Source: Candidatus Kuenenia stuttgartensis (GTDB lineage Bacteria > Planctomycetota > Planctomycetia > Pirellulales > UBA1268). From it: a stretch of 6,319 nt of DNA. Below are positions 1-5,711 of this stretch, piece after piece (the stretch's first letter is position 1; every line of letters begins with the position of its first letter). The translations under genes and the position numbers were made by a program. Location of the stretch: NCBI GenBank assembly GCA_945876515.1, contig CAMCPF010000188.1:1-6319 (forward strand), given 5' to 3'. The notes under the pieces were generated by a model. The model was not told the DNA's origin, did no database searches, and saw only the letters and a list, made by a program, of their open reading frames with translations.

Positions 1-1413
1 CCCCGGGCGGGGCACGGCGGCCCGGGCTGCTGCCCCGGCTGCACGCTGTTCGACGGCCACGCCCGGGAGACTGCGCTCGCCGCTACGGCCCTGGCGGTCA
101 ATGCGGCCGATGGGCTTTCCGAGGAGGAGAAGGAGAAACTCGTGATGCAGGGGCTGACGCTCGTGGCGATGCACGAGGTCGGGCACACGCTCGGCCTGCG
201 GCACAACTTCAAAGGCAGCGCCTTCCGGTCGCTCGGCGACCTGAACGACGTGGAGAAGACCCGGCGGGCGGGCGGCAGCACCAGCGTGATGGACTACATC
301 CCGGTCAACATCATGCCCAAGGGCAAGACCCAGGGGGACTACTACGCGGCCCGGCTCGGCCCCTACGACGTCTGGGCGATCGAGTATGGCTACAAGCCGC
401 TGCCCGGCGGCAGCCCAGAGGCCGAGCGCACGGAACTTGAGAAGATCGCCGGCCGCAGCGGAGAGCCGGAACTCGCCTACGCCACCGACGAGGACACCGA
501 ATGGGGCGATCCCGATCCGCACTCCAATCGCTTCGACCTCGGCAGCGATCCGATCGAGTTCGCCCGGGCCCGGGCCGAGCTGGTGGCGCAGGTGATGCCC
601 GGCATCGTCGATCGGATGGCGGGCCGCGAGGAGGACGGCTCGGGTGGCCGGTACGAGCGGGTGCGTCAGGCCTTCGGCGTCCTGGTCGCGACGCACGGCG
701 GCGCGATGTACAACGCCGCCCGGCTGGTGGGTGGATTGGCGGGCTCCCGGAGCCACAAGGGTGATGCCAATGCCCGGCCGCCGTTCGTCGTGGTCGACGC
801 GGCAAAGCAGCGGGCGGCGGTCGATCTCCTGGCCGCGGAGATGTTCGGAGACAAGCCGTTTTCGTTTCCGCCGGACCTCTACAACCAGTTGGCGGCGAGC
901 CGCTGGATGCACTGGGGCACCAACGAGGTGGACCGCGAGGACTATCCCGTCCACGAGGTGATGCTGATGTGGCAGGATCGTGTGCTCGGCCGGCTGCTGG
1001 ATCCGCTCGTGCTGGCCCGGATTCGCGACAACGAGCTCAAGGTGCCCGCCGACGCGGACGCCTTCACGACGGCTGAGTTGTTCGAGCGGCTCGGCAAGGC
1101 GGTAATGCGGGAGGTGACGGAGACGGGGGCCGGCGACTACACGCCGCGAAAGCCGGCGATCTCCAGCCTCCGTCGGGGTCTGCAGAGGGCCTACGTCTCG
1201 CGGCTGGCCGGTCTGGCTATGACGGGCGGAGCGGCGAATCCCGACGCTCAGGCGCTCGCCGCCGACCAACTGCGGTCGCTCGACACTGGGATCGAGGCAT
1301 TGCTCGCCAAGCAGGATGTGAAGCTCGACGCCCCGTCACGTGCCCACCTCGCCGACCTGCGGTCGAGAATCGACAAGGTGCTCGACGCCGATTTGCTGTT
1401 GCCTCGGCCTTGA
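1..1413 (+). CDS. Zinc-dependent metalloprotease, DUF5117/DUF4953 type, C-terminal part (5' end outside window)
   Basis: The frame is open from the first base to a TGA at 1411-1413, giving 470 residues; the N-terminus lies beyond the left edge. The metzincin zinc site HEVGHTLGLRH is at visible residues 58-68 (bases 172-204), with three His ligands and the catalytic Glu59. A Met-turn, SVMDY, surrounds Met97 (base 289). Downstream, the ATDEDTEWGDPDP segment followed by FDLGSDPIEFA is the arrangement I know from large bacterial zinc proteases with DUF5117 and DUF4953 domains. Such proteins usually exceed 750 residues, so perhaps half is missing, including any signal peptide. They are expected to be exported and to cleave proteins or peptides outside the cytoplasm; the substrate is unknown. 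A Cys-rich stretch, GCCPGC, lies at residues 9-14, ahead of the active site. The GTG at 142 is inside the conserved domain and is not the start. Family assignment is strong, biological role open. Confidence 0.9.
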   Translation, partial: PRAGHGGPGCCPGCTLFDGHARETALAATALAVNAADGLSEEEKEKLVMQGLTLVAMHEVGHTLGLRHNFKGSAFRSLGDLNDVEKTRRAGGSTSVMDYIPVNIMPKGKTQGDYYAARLGPYDVWAIEYGYKPLPGGSPEAERTELEKIAGRSGEPELAYATDEDTEWGDPDPHSNRFDLGSDPIEFARARAELVAQVMPGIVDRMAGREEDGSGGRYERVRQAFGVLVATHGGAMYNAARLVGGLAGSRSHKGDANARPPFVVVDAAKQRAAVDLLAAEMFGDKPFSFPPDLYNQLAASRWMHWGTNEVDREDYPVHEVMLMWQDRVLGRLLDPLVLARIRDNELKVPADADAFTTAELFERLGKAVMREVTETGAGDYTPRKPAISSLRRGLQRAYVSRLAGLAMTGGAANPDAQALAADQLRSLDTGIEALLAKQDVKLDAPSRAHLADLRSRIDKVLDADLLLPRP

Positions 1414-1443
1414 GCCCGTCGAGATCTGGTGGCGGAGTCCCTC

Positions 1444-1749
1444 ATGCGCCTGATCGTAGCCGTGCTCAAGCCGTCGCAGGTCGAGAGCGTGCGGCAAGCG
1501 CTCTCCGCGGTGAGCGTGACGCGGATGACGGTCTGTGACGCCCAGGGCTGGCGGGCGGCAGACGGAAGCCTGCTGCAGCAGGCGATCCTGGAAATCGCCG
1601 TCAACGACGACTTCCTCGAGCCGGCCGTGCGGGCGATCACCGCGGCGCTCGAGGCGGGGGGCGACTCGGCGTCGGGGCGGCTGCACGCCCTGCCCATCAG
1701 CGACGCAGTGCAGCTGTATCGTGAGGTCCGGGGACCGGAGGCGGTCTGA
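1444..1749 (+). CDS. PII-like signalling protein with shortened T-loop
   Basis: This gene encodes 101 residues. The N-terminus MRLIVAVLKPSQVESVRQAL matches the first strand and helix of PII proteins (GlnB begins MKKIDAIIKPFKLDDVREAL), followed by a TRMTVCDAQGW strand. The ATG at 1444 was chosen because PII proteins begin at this point and a GGAG lies at 1434-1437, six bases upstream; the in-frame GTG at 1429 would add five unneeded residues. In GlnB about 25 residues, including the uridylylated Tyr51, separate Gly35 from the Glu62 strand; here about 14 separate Gly35 from the matching ILEIAV strand, so most of the T-loop is gone. The B-loop region (AGGDSASGRL, about residues 71-80) keeps Gly but replaces the GKIGDGK lysines. 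It probably keeps the trimeric ferredoxin-like fold. Classical uridylylation and T-loop partner binding seem impossible, and ATP binding is doubtful. The gene starts 30 bases after the protease and may be co-transcribed with it. Confidence 0.8.
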   Translation: MRLIVAVLKPSQVESVRQALSAVSVTRMTVCDAQGWRAADGSLLQQAILEIAVNDDFLEPAVRAITAALEAGGDSASGRLHALPISDAVQLYREVRGPEAV

Positions 1750-1757
1750 GATCGGCG

Positions 1758-1786
1758 TGGGCAAAACCTTACGGAAGCGATATCCT
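1758..1786 (+). promoter_or_regulatory. Possible sigma70-like promoter for the receiver-like gene
   Basis: TGGGCA at 1758-1763 matches TTGACA at four of six positions and is followed after 17 bases by TATCCT at 1781-1786, which matches TATAAT at four of six. The site sits in the 62-base gap between the PII-like gene and the receiver-like gene, in a stretch (AAAACCTTACGG) that is AT-richer than its surroundings. Both boxes are imperfect, so this is only a candidate. Confidence 0.25.
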
Positions 1787-1811
1787 TGCCACCGCCCTGA
1801 GGGTATTGCCG

Positions 1812-2225
1812 ATGGCCGGTGAGCTCAAAGTCCTCCTCGTTTCGCCCGATCTGATGGCGACCAGCCGGCTCGCCGGGCTGTGTCGCGAGGCCGGGGCCAC
1901 GCTGGAGACGCTTCGCAGCCTGACCGACTCCCCGCACGGTGGGCCGCACGACGTGGTGCTGCTCGATCTGCAGTCACTCCCCGAGGACCCGGCGGTGGTG
2001 GTCACCCGGGCCCGGATGGCGGTAGACGCCCAGGCGAACGGCGGTTCCCGAGCCACCATCGTGGCCTTCGGACCGCACGTGGCTCGCGAGCGGCTGGCGC
2101 TGGCCCGCGGTGCCGGCGCCGATGACGTGGTCAGCCGGGGGGAACTGCTCGGCGGCTTCGCCGGGTTGCTGAAGCGGTGGCGGTCAGGGGAGAGGCCCGG
2201 CGCGCCTGCCAGCCTCACCGAGTAG
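1812..2225 (+). CDS. Degenerate response-regulator receiver-like protein
   Basis: This gene encodes 137 residues. The first strand, LKVLLVSPD, is followed by a helix, and DVVLLDLQSL at residues 47-56 resembles the third receiver strand with a candidate phospho-acceptor Asp52. ATIVAFGPHV (residues 81-90) and GADDVVSR (102-109) fit the fourth and fifth strands. The acidic pair after the first strand is reduced to Ser11-Pro12-Asp13, the Thr/Ser after strand four is Gly87, and the conserved Lys near the end of strand five is Ser or Arg. No output domain follows, and the C-terminus is a short basic and Pro-rich tail. ATG 1812 is preferred over TTG 1806 because GAGGG at 1799-1803 is eight bases upstream of the ATG but only two from the TTG. 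It may be a phosphorylation-independent receiver or another Rossmann-like small protein; target unknown. The call rests on fold pattern only. Confidence 0.6.
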   Translation: MAGELKVLLVSPDLMATSRLAGLCREAGATLETLRSLTDSPHGGPHDVVLLDLQSLPEDPAVVVTRARMAVDAQANGGSRATIVAFGPHVARERLALARGAGADDVVSRGELLGGFAGLLKRWRSGERPGAPASLTE

Positions 2226-2267
2226 CGGCCCTGGGCGGCACGCAAGCGGCGTCGGACGCGGCCGACC

Positions 2268-3437
2268 TCAGGAGGCCTGGCCGCCCGGCTCATCGAGCAC
2301 GACCTCGTCGAGCGGCGTGCCATCGACGTCCTGGCGGAGCACGAGATACGCGGCGGTGGCAATCGCCCAGAAGTAGCCCCAGCCGAACGAGGCCAGGAGG
2401 GTGACCAAGCCCCTGGACCAGAACCGCAGCGCGCCCATGCCCCAGGTGTCGGCCAGGGGGCCGGCCGCTCCGAGGCCCTCGATCACCATGGCGGTCCGCT
2501 CGTGCCCCATCCCAAAGCTCGCCGCCCACATCGCCAGTGTGCCGGTGGCGTCGGCGAACAGCCCGGCCGCGGCCAGCGCGGGAACCGCCACCAACAGACC
2601 GACCAGCAGGTAGAAGGCATAGTGGAGCGGCCGCTGGTAGAGATAGGAAAACGCGGTCGAGATCGCTTGGAAGCTGTCGCCCCGCTCGACGCCGATCGCG
2701 GCCACCATCAGTGGCCAGGCGGCGATGAGGCCCACGGCGAGGATCGCGAGCACGACCGCCCCGAGCAGCACCAGCGGCCACACTGCCCCCGCGAGGGCCA
2801 ATCCCCACTCGGTCCGCATCGCCAGCCCGAGCAGCGCGCCGGGCACGCTCAGGGCCGCGATCCCGACGAGCACGAGCAGCATCGAGTTGAAGGCGGGCGG
2901 CCATTTTTTCGAACCATAGGCCAACGCCCCCACCGGCCCAATCGGCTCTTCACCGGCGAGTTTGAGCGCCACGCACCGGGAGATGGCCGTCCCGAAGATG
3001 GCCCACACCAGCACGAACCAGCCCACGCGGGCCAGGGCTGCAGCGGCCGCGGCCGCCGCCGTGGTGGGGCGGAAGGGCAGGGCCACAAGCCGCGCCGCCT
3101 CGGTGACATGGTCAGGGAGCCAGGTCGAGAGGCTCCGAACCCAGCCGAGCACGGTCCCGCTCGGGGCGAGCGGATCGACCGTGACGGGGCCGCCGCTCGG
3201 CGAAGGCAGGGCCAGGCCGCCGTCTGCCGGTGCCAGACCTACTGCGGGCACCGTCAACCCGGCCCGATCCGCAGCCGACCAGCCCGCCCACACCGCCGCC
3301 GCACCGAGCGCGGCCAACAGGATCACCGTCGGCGAGAAGGCCGCCCCTGCCGCGCGAAACAGGATCCACCAGGGAAGCGCGTCGCTCCAGCGGATCTCGT
3401 GGACGATGCTTCCCGACGGTGCGGGGGCGGTGGTCAT
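2268..3437 (-). CDS. Multi-pass membrane protein of planctomycete type, function unknown
   Basis: This gene encodes 389 residues. Hydrophobic segments lie at about 35-53, 137-157, 183-206, 212-248 (long enough for two passes), 271-294 and 342-367. Between the first and second lies a Pro/Gly/Ala-rich hydrophilic stretch (about 58-120) that may form an exported loop, followed by an alanine run at about 127-134. After the fourth segment, GVERGDSFQAISTAFSYLYQ (249-268) is a conserved-looking amphipathic motif leading into RPLHYAFY. The C-terminus is YLVLRQDVDGTPLDEV with an acidic end, a tail I recall from uncharacterised planctomycete membrane proteins. I know no enzymatic motif here. The start is supported by AGGTGA (complement of 3441-3446) three bases upstream. 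It follows yacG on the same strand after 71 bases and has a promoter candidate of its own, so it may be an independent unit. Its end converges with the receiver-like gene 42 bases away. Confidence 0.85.
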   Translation of the reverse strand: MTTAPAPSGSIVHEIRWSDALPWWILFRAAGAAFSPTVILLAALGAAAVWAGWSAADRAGLTVPAVGLAPADGGLALPSPSGGPVTVDPLAPSGTVLGWVRSLSTWLPDHVTEAARLVALPFRPTTAAAAAAAALARVGWFVLVWAIFGTAISRCVALKLAGEEPIGPVGALAYGSKKWPPAFNSMLLVLVGIAALSVPGALLGLAMRTEWGLALAGAVWPLVLLGAVVLAILAVGLIAAWPLMVAAIGVERGDSFQAISTAFSYLYQRPLHYAFYLLVGLLVAVPALAAAGLFADATGTLAMWAASFGMGHERTAMVIEGLGAAGPLADTWGMGALRFWSRGLVTLLASFGWGYFWAIATAAYLVLRQDVDGTPLDEVVLDEPGGQAS

Positions 3438-3483
3438 GGGTCACCTGCGAGGGCTGCGGGCCACTGTCGCCCGCCGGGCGGGG

Positions 3484-3512
3484 AGTATACGCCGGGGCCG
3501 CCAGACCGTCAG
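3484..3512 (-). promoter_or_regulatory. Likely sigma70-like promoter for the membrane protein gene
   Basis: On the minus strand CTGACG (complement of 3507-3512; four of six matches to TTGACA) is followed after exactly 17 bases by TATACT (complement of 3484-3489; five of six matches to TATAAT). The -35 box overlaps the yacG stop codon. Transcription would begin near 3477, leaving a leader of about 40 bases that contains a GC-rich stem (CCCGC at 3470-3474 with GCGGG at 3478-3482) and the ribosome binding site. In DNA this GC-rich the -10 match stands out, but planctomycete promoters are poorly defined. Confidence 0.4.
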
Positions 3513-3697
3513 TCCTCGTCTGCGGGCGGGGGTTCGCCGTCCCCATCGGCCTCGTCATTCCGGGGCGGCTCGGGCAGCGCGTAGGACTCATCGAGCCAAC
3601 GGCCCAGGTCGACCAGCCGGCAGCGGTCGCTGCAGAACGGCAGGGTGGGGCTCGTCTCCAGGCTCACGGCGGCATCACAGACCGGACAGCGGGGCAT
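3509..3697 (-). CDS. yacG: YacG-type zinc-binding protein (DNA gyrase inhibitor family)
   Basis: This gene encodes 62 residues. Cys4-x2-Cys7 and Cys22-x3-Cys26 form the four-cysteine zinc finger of the YacG family, with the typical PFCSDRCRLVDLGRWL segment and an Asp-Glu-Ser-Tyr motif just after it. In E. coli, YacG binds the GyrB subunit and blocks gyrase activity; the same role here is inferred from family membership. The spacing between the cysteine pairs is 14 residues, one less than I recall for the E. coli protein. After residue 43 comes a Pro/Asp/Glu-rich acidic tail (PRNDEADGDGEPPPADED) that is probably disordered. GGGGAG (complement of 3705-3710) lies seven bases before the ATG, inside the end of the fmdB-like gene, and only four bases separate the two genes, so they are very likely translated from one message. 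Confidence 0.9.
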   Translation of the reverse strand: MPRCPVCDAAVSLETSPTLPFCSDRCRLVDLGRWLDESYALPEPPRNDEADGDGEPPPADED

Positions 3698-3701
3698 CGG
3701 C

Positions 3702-3992
3702 TCACTCCCCGCCCGAGCCCTTGGCGGCCGAGCCGCCGGAGTCCGACTTCTTGCCGGAGTCGGATTTGCCGCCGCCCGAATCGGCCGCGGCGCTCTTCTT
3801 GTAGGAGTCGCTGCGGTAGTCGGTCTTGTAGAAGCCCGAGCCCTTGAAGACGATCGCGCCGCCTGAGCCGATCAGGCGGCGGAGCTTCTTCTTCTTACAC
3901 TTCGGGCAGGTCTTCTTGACCTCGTCGGTCATCGACTGGAAGAGCTCGAAGGCGTGGCCGCAGCCATCGCAGACATAGTCGTAGGTCGGCAT
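3702..3992 (-). CDS. FmdB-family zinc ribbon protein
   Basis: This gene encodes 96 residues. The N-terminus MPTYDYVCDGCGHAFELFQS with Cys8-x2-Cys11, followed by Cys29-x2-Cys32, is the FmdB regulatory-type zinc ribbon. A basic patch, KKKKLRRLIG, follows the second pair, then a GGAIVFKGSGFYKTDYR segment typical of this family. From about residue 66 the protein becomes a low-complexity tail of Ser, Gly, Lys and Asp containing a tandem six-residue repeat (GKSDSG, KKSDSG). FmdB proteins have been linked to regulation of a formamidase/amidase operon and are otherwise poorly understood; a DNA- or RNA-binding role is plausible but unproven. AAGGAG (complement of 3999-4004) lies six bases upstream of the ATG, within the last codons of grpE, and the gap to the grpE stop is three bases. 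It therefore belongs to the chaperone operon. Confidence 0.92.
   Translation of the reverse strand: MPTYDYVCDGCGHAFELFQSMTDEVKKTCPKCKKKKLRRLIGSGGAIVFKGSGFYKTDYRSDSYKKSAAADSGGGKSDSGKKSDSGGSAAKGSGGE
3735..3770 (-). repeat. Tandem 18-base imperfect repeat in the FmdB-like tail
   Basis: Two adjacent 18-base units at 3735-3752 and 3753-3770 share the core GCCGGAGTC (plus strand) and differ at a few positions. In frame they encode KKSDSG and GKSDSG. The duplication lies in the disordered tail and keeps the frame, which suggests the tail grows or shrinks by repeat slippage. Confidence 0.6.
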
Positions 3993-3995
3993 CGG

Positions 3996-4502
3996 TCACT
4001 CCTTGGCGACGATCACCTGGGCCGGCCGCACCACCCGGTCGTGGAGCGTGAAGCCACGGCTCACGGTCCCGACGACGGTGCCCGCCGCCTTGCCCGGCAC
4101 TGCCATCTGCTGGATCGCGTCGTGCACGGTGGGGTCGAAGGGCTGGTCTTCCGTCGGGATCGTGTGGCAGCCGTGGCTCGTCAGCAGCTTCTCGATCTGC
4201 TGGGCGGTCATCCGGAAGCCCGCCCGCAGGCTCTCCACGTCATCGGTCTTCTCGGCGGCGTCGATCGCCCGCTGGACGGTGTCGAGCACCGGCAGCAGGT
4301 CGCGAAGCAGGTCGATCTCACGGTAGCGCTGGGCATCGTCGTACTCCCGCCGGGCTCGCTTGCGGAAGTTCTCCAGCTCGGCCTGAAGCCGCAGCAGGCG
4401 GTCCTGAAGTTCGGCGGCGTCGGGGCCCCCGGGCGTGGTGGGCCCGGCCGTCGAATCGTCGGTCGCCGTCAGATCGTCGCCCTCGTCGTCGTGCGCGGTC
4501 AT
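3996..4502 (-). CDS. grpE: GrpE, nucleotide exchange factor for DnaK
   Basis: This gene encodes 168 residues. An acidic, Thr/Asp-rich and probably disordered N-terminus (1-28) precedes a long coiled-coil helix starting at about residue 29, with LQAELENFRKRARREYDDAQ inside it as in GrpE proteins. The helical region continues through LLRDLLPVLDTVQRAI. The C-terminal beta domain contains the family signature, starting at FDPTVHDAIQQM (residues 122-133) and continuing through VGTVSRGFTLHDRVVRPAQV near the end. GrpE forms a dimer that releases ADP from DnaK in the cytoplasm, letting it bind ATP and free its client. No dnaK lies in the window. The ATG overlaps the dnaJ stop as ATGA (complement of 4499-4502), and AGGAG (complement of 4511-4515) is eight bases upstream, so translation is coupled to dnaJ. 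Length and domains look complete. Confidence 0.97.
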   Translation of the reverse strand: MTAHDDEGDDLTATDDSTAGPTTPGGPDAAELQDRLLRLQAELENFRKRARREYDDAQRYREIDLLRDLLPVLDTVQRAIDAAEKTDDVESLRAGFRMTAQQIEKLLTSHGCHTIPTEDQPFDPTVHDAIQQMAVPGKAAGTVVGTVSRGFTLHDRVVRPAQVIVAKE

Positions 4503-5674
4503 GTCGAATGCTCCTGCTCGTCACGGGTCTCGTCGCCCCCCGCAGTCTCTCGCCCCTGAAAATACTCGGCAAGCCGGCTGAAGAAACTCGTGCGCTTGGG
4601 ACTCACCGTGGCGTGCTCCTCGGCGGCCAGTTCCCGGAGCAGCTCCTCGGCCCGGGGTGAGAGGCTCTTGGGCACCTCCACGTGCACGTGCACGTGCAGG
4701 TCGCCGATGCCGCGGCCCCGCACCTCGGGCATTCCCAGCCCGCGGACGCGGATCACGTCGCCGGGCTGGGTGCCGCGGACGATCTCGAGGGGCTTGGGCC
4801 CGTCGAGCGTGGGCACCTCGACCGTCGCCCCGAGCGCCGCCTGGGTGAAGCTGACGGGCACCTCGCAGTGGAGATCCCTGCCCTCCCGCACGAGGAACGG
4901 ATGATCCTCGATTTCGATCACACAGTAGCAGTCGCCTGGCGGGCCACCAGCGGCCCCCGGCTCGCCCTCACCGGCGAGCCTCGCGCGGACGTCGCGATCA
5001 ACGCCGGCGGGGATCGTGACCGTGCGGGCGGCCCGCTCCGGCGTCACGCCCTCGCCGCCGCAGGCCGGGCAGCGGTCGCGGATCACGGCGCCGGCGCCGC
5101 GACAGGCGGGGCAGGTCGTCTGGAGCCGAAAGACGCCGGCCGACTGGATCACCTGGCCGCGGCCGCCGCAATAATCGCAGGGCTGGGGCTGCGTGCCCTT
5201 TCGGGCCCCGCTGCCATCGCACTCGCCGCAGGTTTCGTGGCGGTCGAACTCGACCGTCTTGGTGACGCCCCGCGCAGCCTCGACGAGCGAGAGCTGCACC
5301 TGGCAGAACACGTCGCGGCCCTTGCGAGCCCGCGACTGCCGCTGCCGGCCGCTTCCAAAGGCCTCGCCGAACATGCCTCCGCCGAACAGGTCGCCGAAGG
5401 CCTCGAAGACATCCGAGATGTCGTTGAAGTCGTGCCGCCGTCCCCCCTCGACGCCGGCGTGGCCGAAGCGGTCATACCGACCACGCAGGTCGGCGTCGGA
5501 GAGCACCTCGAAAGCTCGGGCCGCCTCCTTGAAGCGGGTCGCGGCCTCGGCATCACCCGGGTTCTTGTCGGGATGGAAGCGGATCGCGAGTTTGCGATAC
5601 GCCGCGGTGATTTCAGTCGCCGAGGCTCGCTTCGCGACCCCGAGCACTTCGTAGTAGTCGCGCTGATCGACCAT
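4499..5674 (-). CDS. dnaJ: DnaJ (Hsp40), DnaK co-chaperone
   Basis: This gene encodes 391 residues with complete type I DnaJ architecture. The J domain starts at DYYEVLGV (residue 6) and carries the essential His34-Pro35-Asp36. A Gly/Phe-rich linker (about 90-107, FGDLFGGGMFGEAFG) follows. The zinc-finger domain has four CxxCxGxG units: CGECDGSG (149), CDYCGGRG (166), CPACRGAG (188) and CPACGGEG (202). Two C-terminal beta domains follow, including GDLHVHVHVEVPKSLS. The tail after about residue 365 is hydrophilic and acidic. DnaJ delivers unfolded clients to DnaK and stimulates its ATPase. The start fits the family; a GGTGAGGAG stretch (complement of 5677-5685) lies just upstream, with the AGGAG part unusually close to the ATG. 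It follows groEL after 37 bases and precedes grpE with a 4-base overlap, a linkage to GroEL rather than DnaK. Confidence 0.97.
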   Translation of the reverse strand: MVDQRDYYEVLGVAKRASATEITAAYRKLAIRFHPDKNPGDAEAATRFKEAARAFEVLSDADLRGRYDRFGHAGVEGGRRHDFNDISDVFEAFGDLFGGGMFGEAFGSGRQRQSRARKGRDVFCQVQLSLVEAARGVTKTVEFDRHETCGECDGSGARKGTQPQPCDYCGGRGQVIQSAGVFRLQTTCPACRGAGAVIRDRCPACGGEGVTPERAARTVTIPAGVDRDVRARLAGEGEPGAAGGPPGDCYCVIEIEDHPFLVREGRDLHCEVPVSFTQAALGATVEVPTLDGPKPLEIVRGTQPGDVIRVRGLGMPEVRGRGIGDLHVHVHVEVPKSLSPRAEELLRELAAEEHATVSPKRTSFFSRLAEYFQGRETAGGDETRDEQEHST

Positions 5675-5693
5675 GGCTCCTCACCGGCCCGCA

Positions 5694-5708
5694 TGCGGCT
5701 CCGCCGCA
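5694..5708 (-). promoter_or_regulatory. Short perfect hairpin between groEL and dnaJ
   Basis: The plus strand reads TGCGGC-TCC-GCCGCA, a perfect 6-base-pair stem with a 3-base loop in the 37-base gap, starting three bases past the groEL stop and ending about 20 bases before the dnaJ start. There is no T-run after it, so it does not look like a full intrinsic terminator. It could mark an RNA processing site or protect the groEL message end and so set the ratio of GroEL to DnaJ. In DNA this GC-rich it could also be chance. Confidence 0.3.
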
Positions 5709-5711
5709 GGC

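Noticed and set aside
142..144. GTG as start of the metalloprotease
   Set aside because: The frame is open to the left edge, and the residues before the GTG (CTLFDGHARETALAATAL) look like the conserved segment leading to the active-site helix.
1248..1949. A 233-codon open frame on the minus strand across the protease end, the PII-like gene and the receiver-like gene
   Set aside because: It spans three better supported plus-strand genes and their gaps, and its translation is Arg/Ser-rich with no motif.
2226..2267. Possible bidirectional terminator between the converging genes (GTCGG at 2251-2255 with CCGAC at 2262-2266)
   Set aside because: The stem is only five base pairs with a six-base loop and no T-run on either strand; similar stems occur by chance in this GC-rich DNA.
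3049..3060. GCC/GCG-rich run as a nucleotide repeat element
   Set aside because: It encodes the alanine run of the membrane protein with mixed codons, so it is low-complexity coding sequence and not a repeat element.
2502..3584. A 360-codon open frame on the plus strand opposite the membrane protein gene
   Set aside because: Its translation is rich in Arg, Gly, Pro, His and Gln with no recognisable domain, as expected for the antisense of a GC-rich gene; the minus strand encodes a coherent membrane protein.
4679..4698. Tandem CACGTG palindromes, possibly a regulatory E-box-like site
   Set aside because: They lie inside dnaJ and encode the alternating HVHVHV strand that DnaJ proteins normally have near this position.
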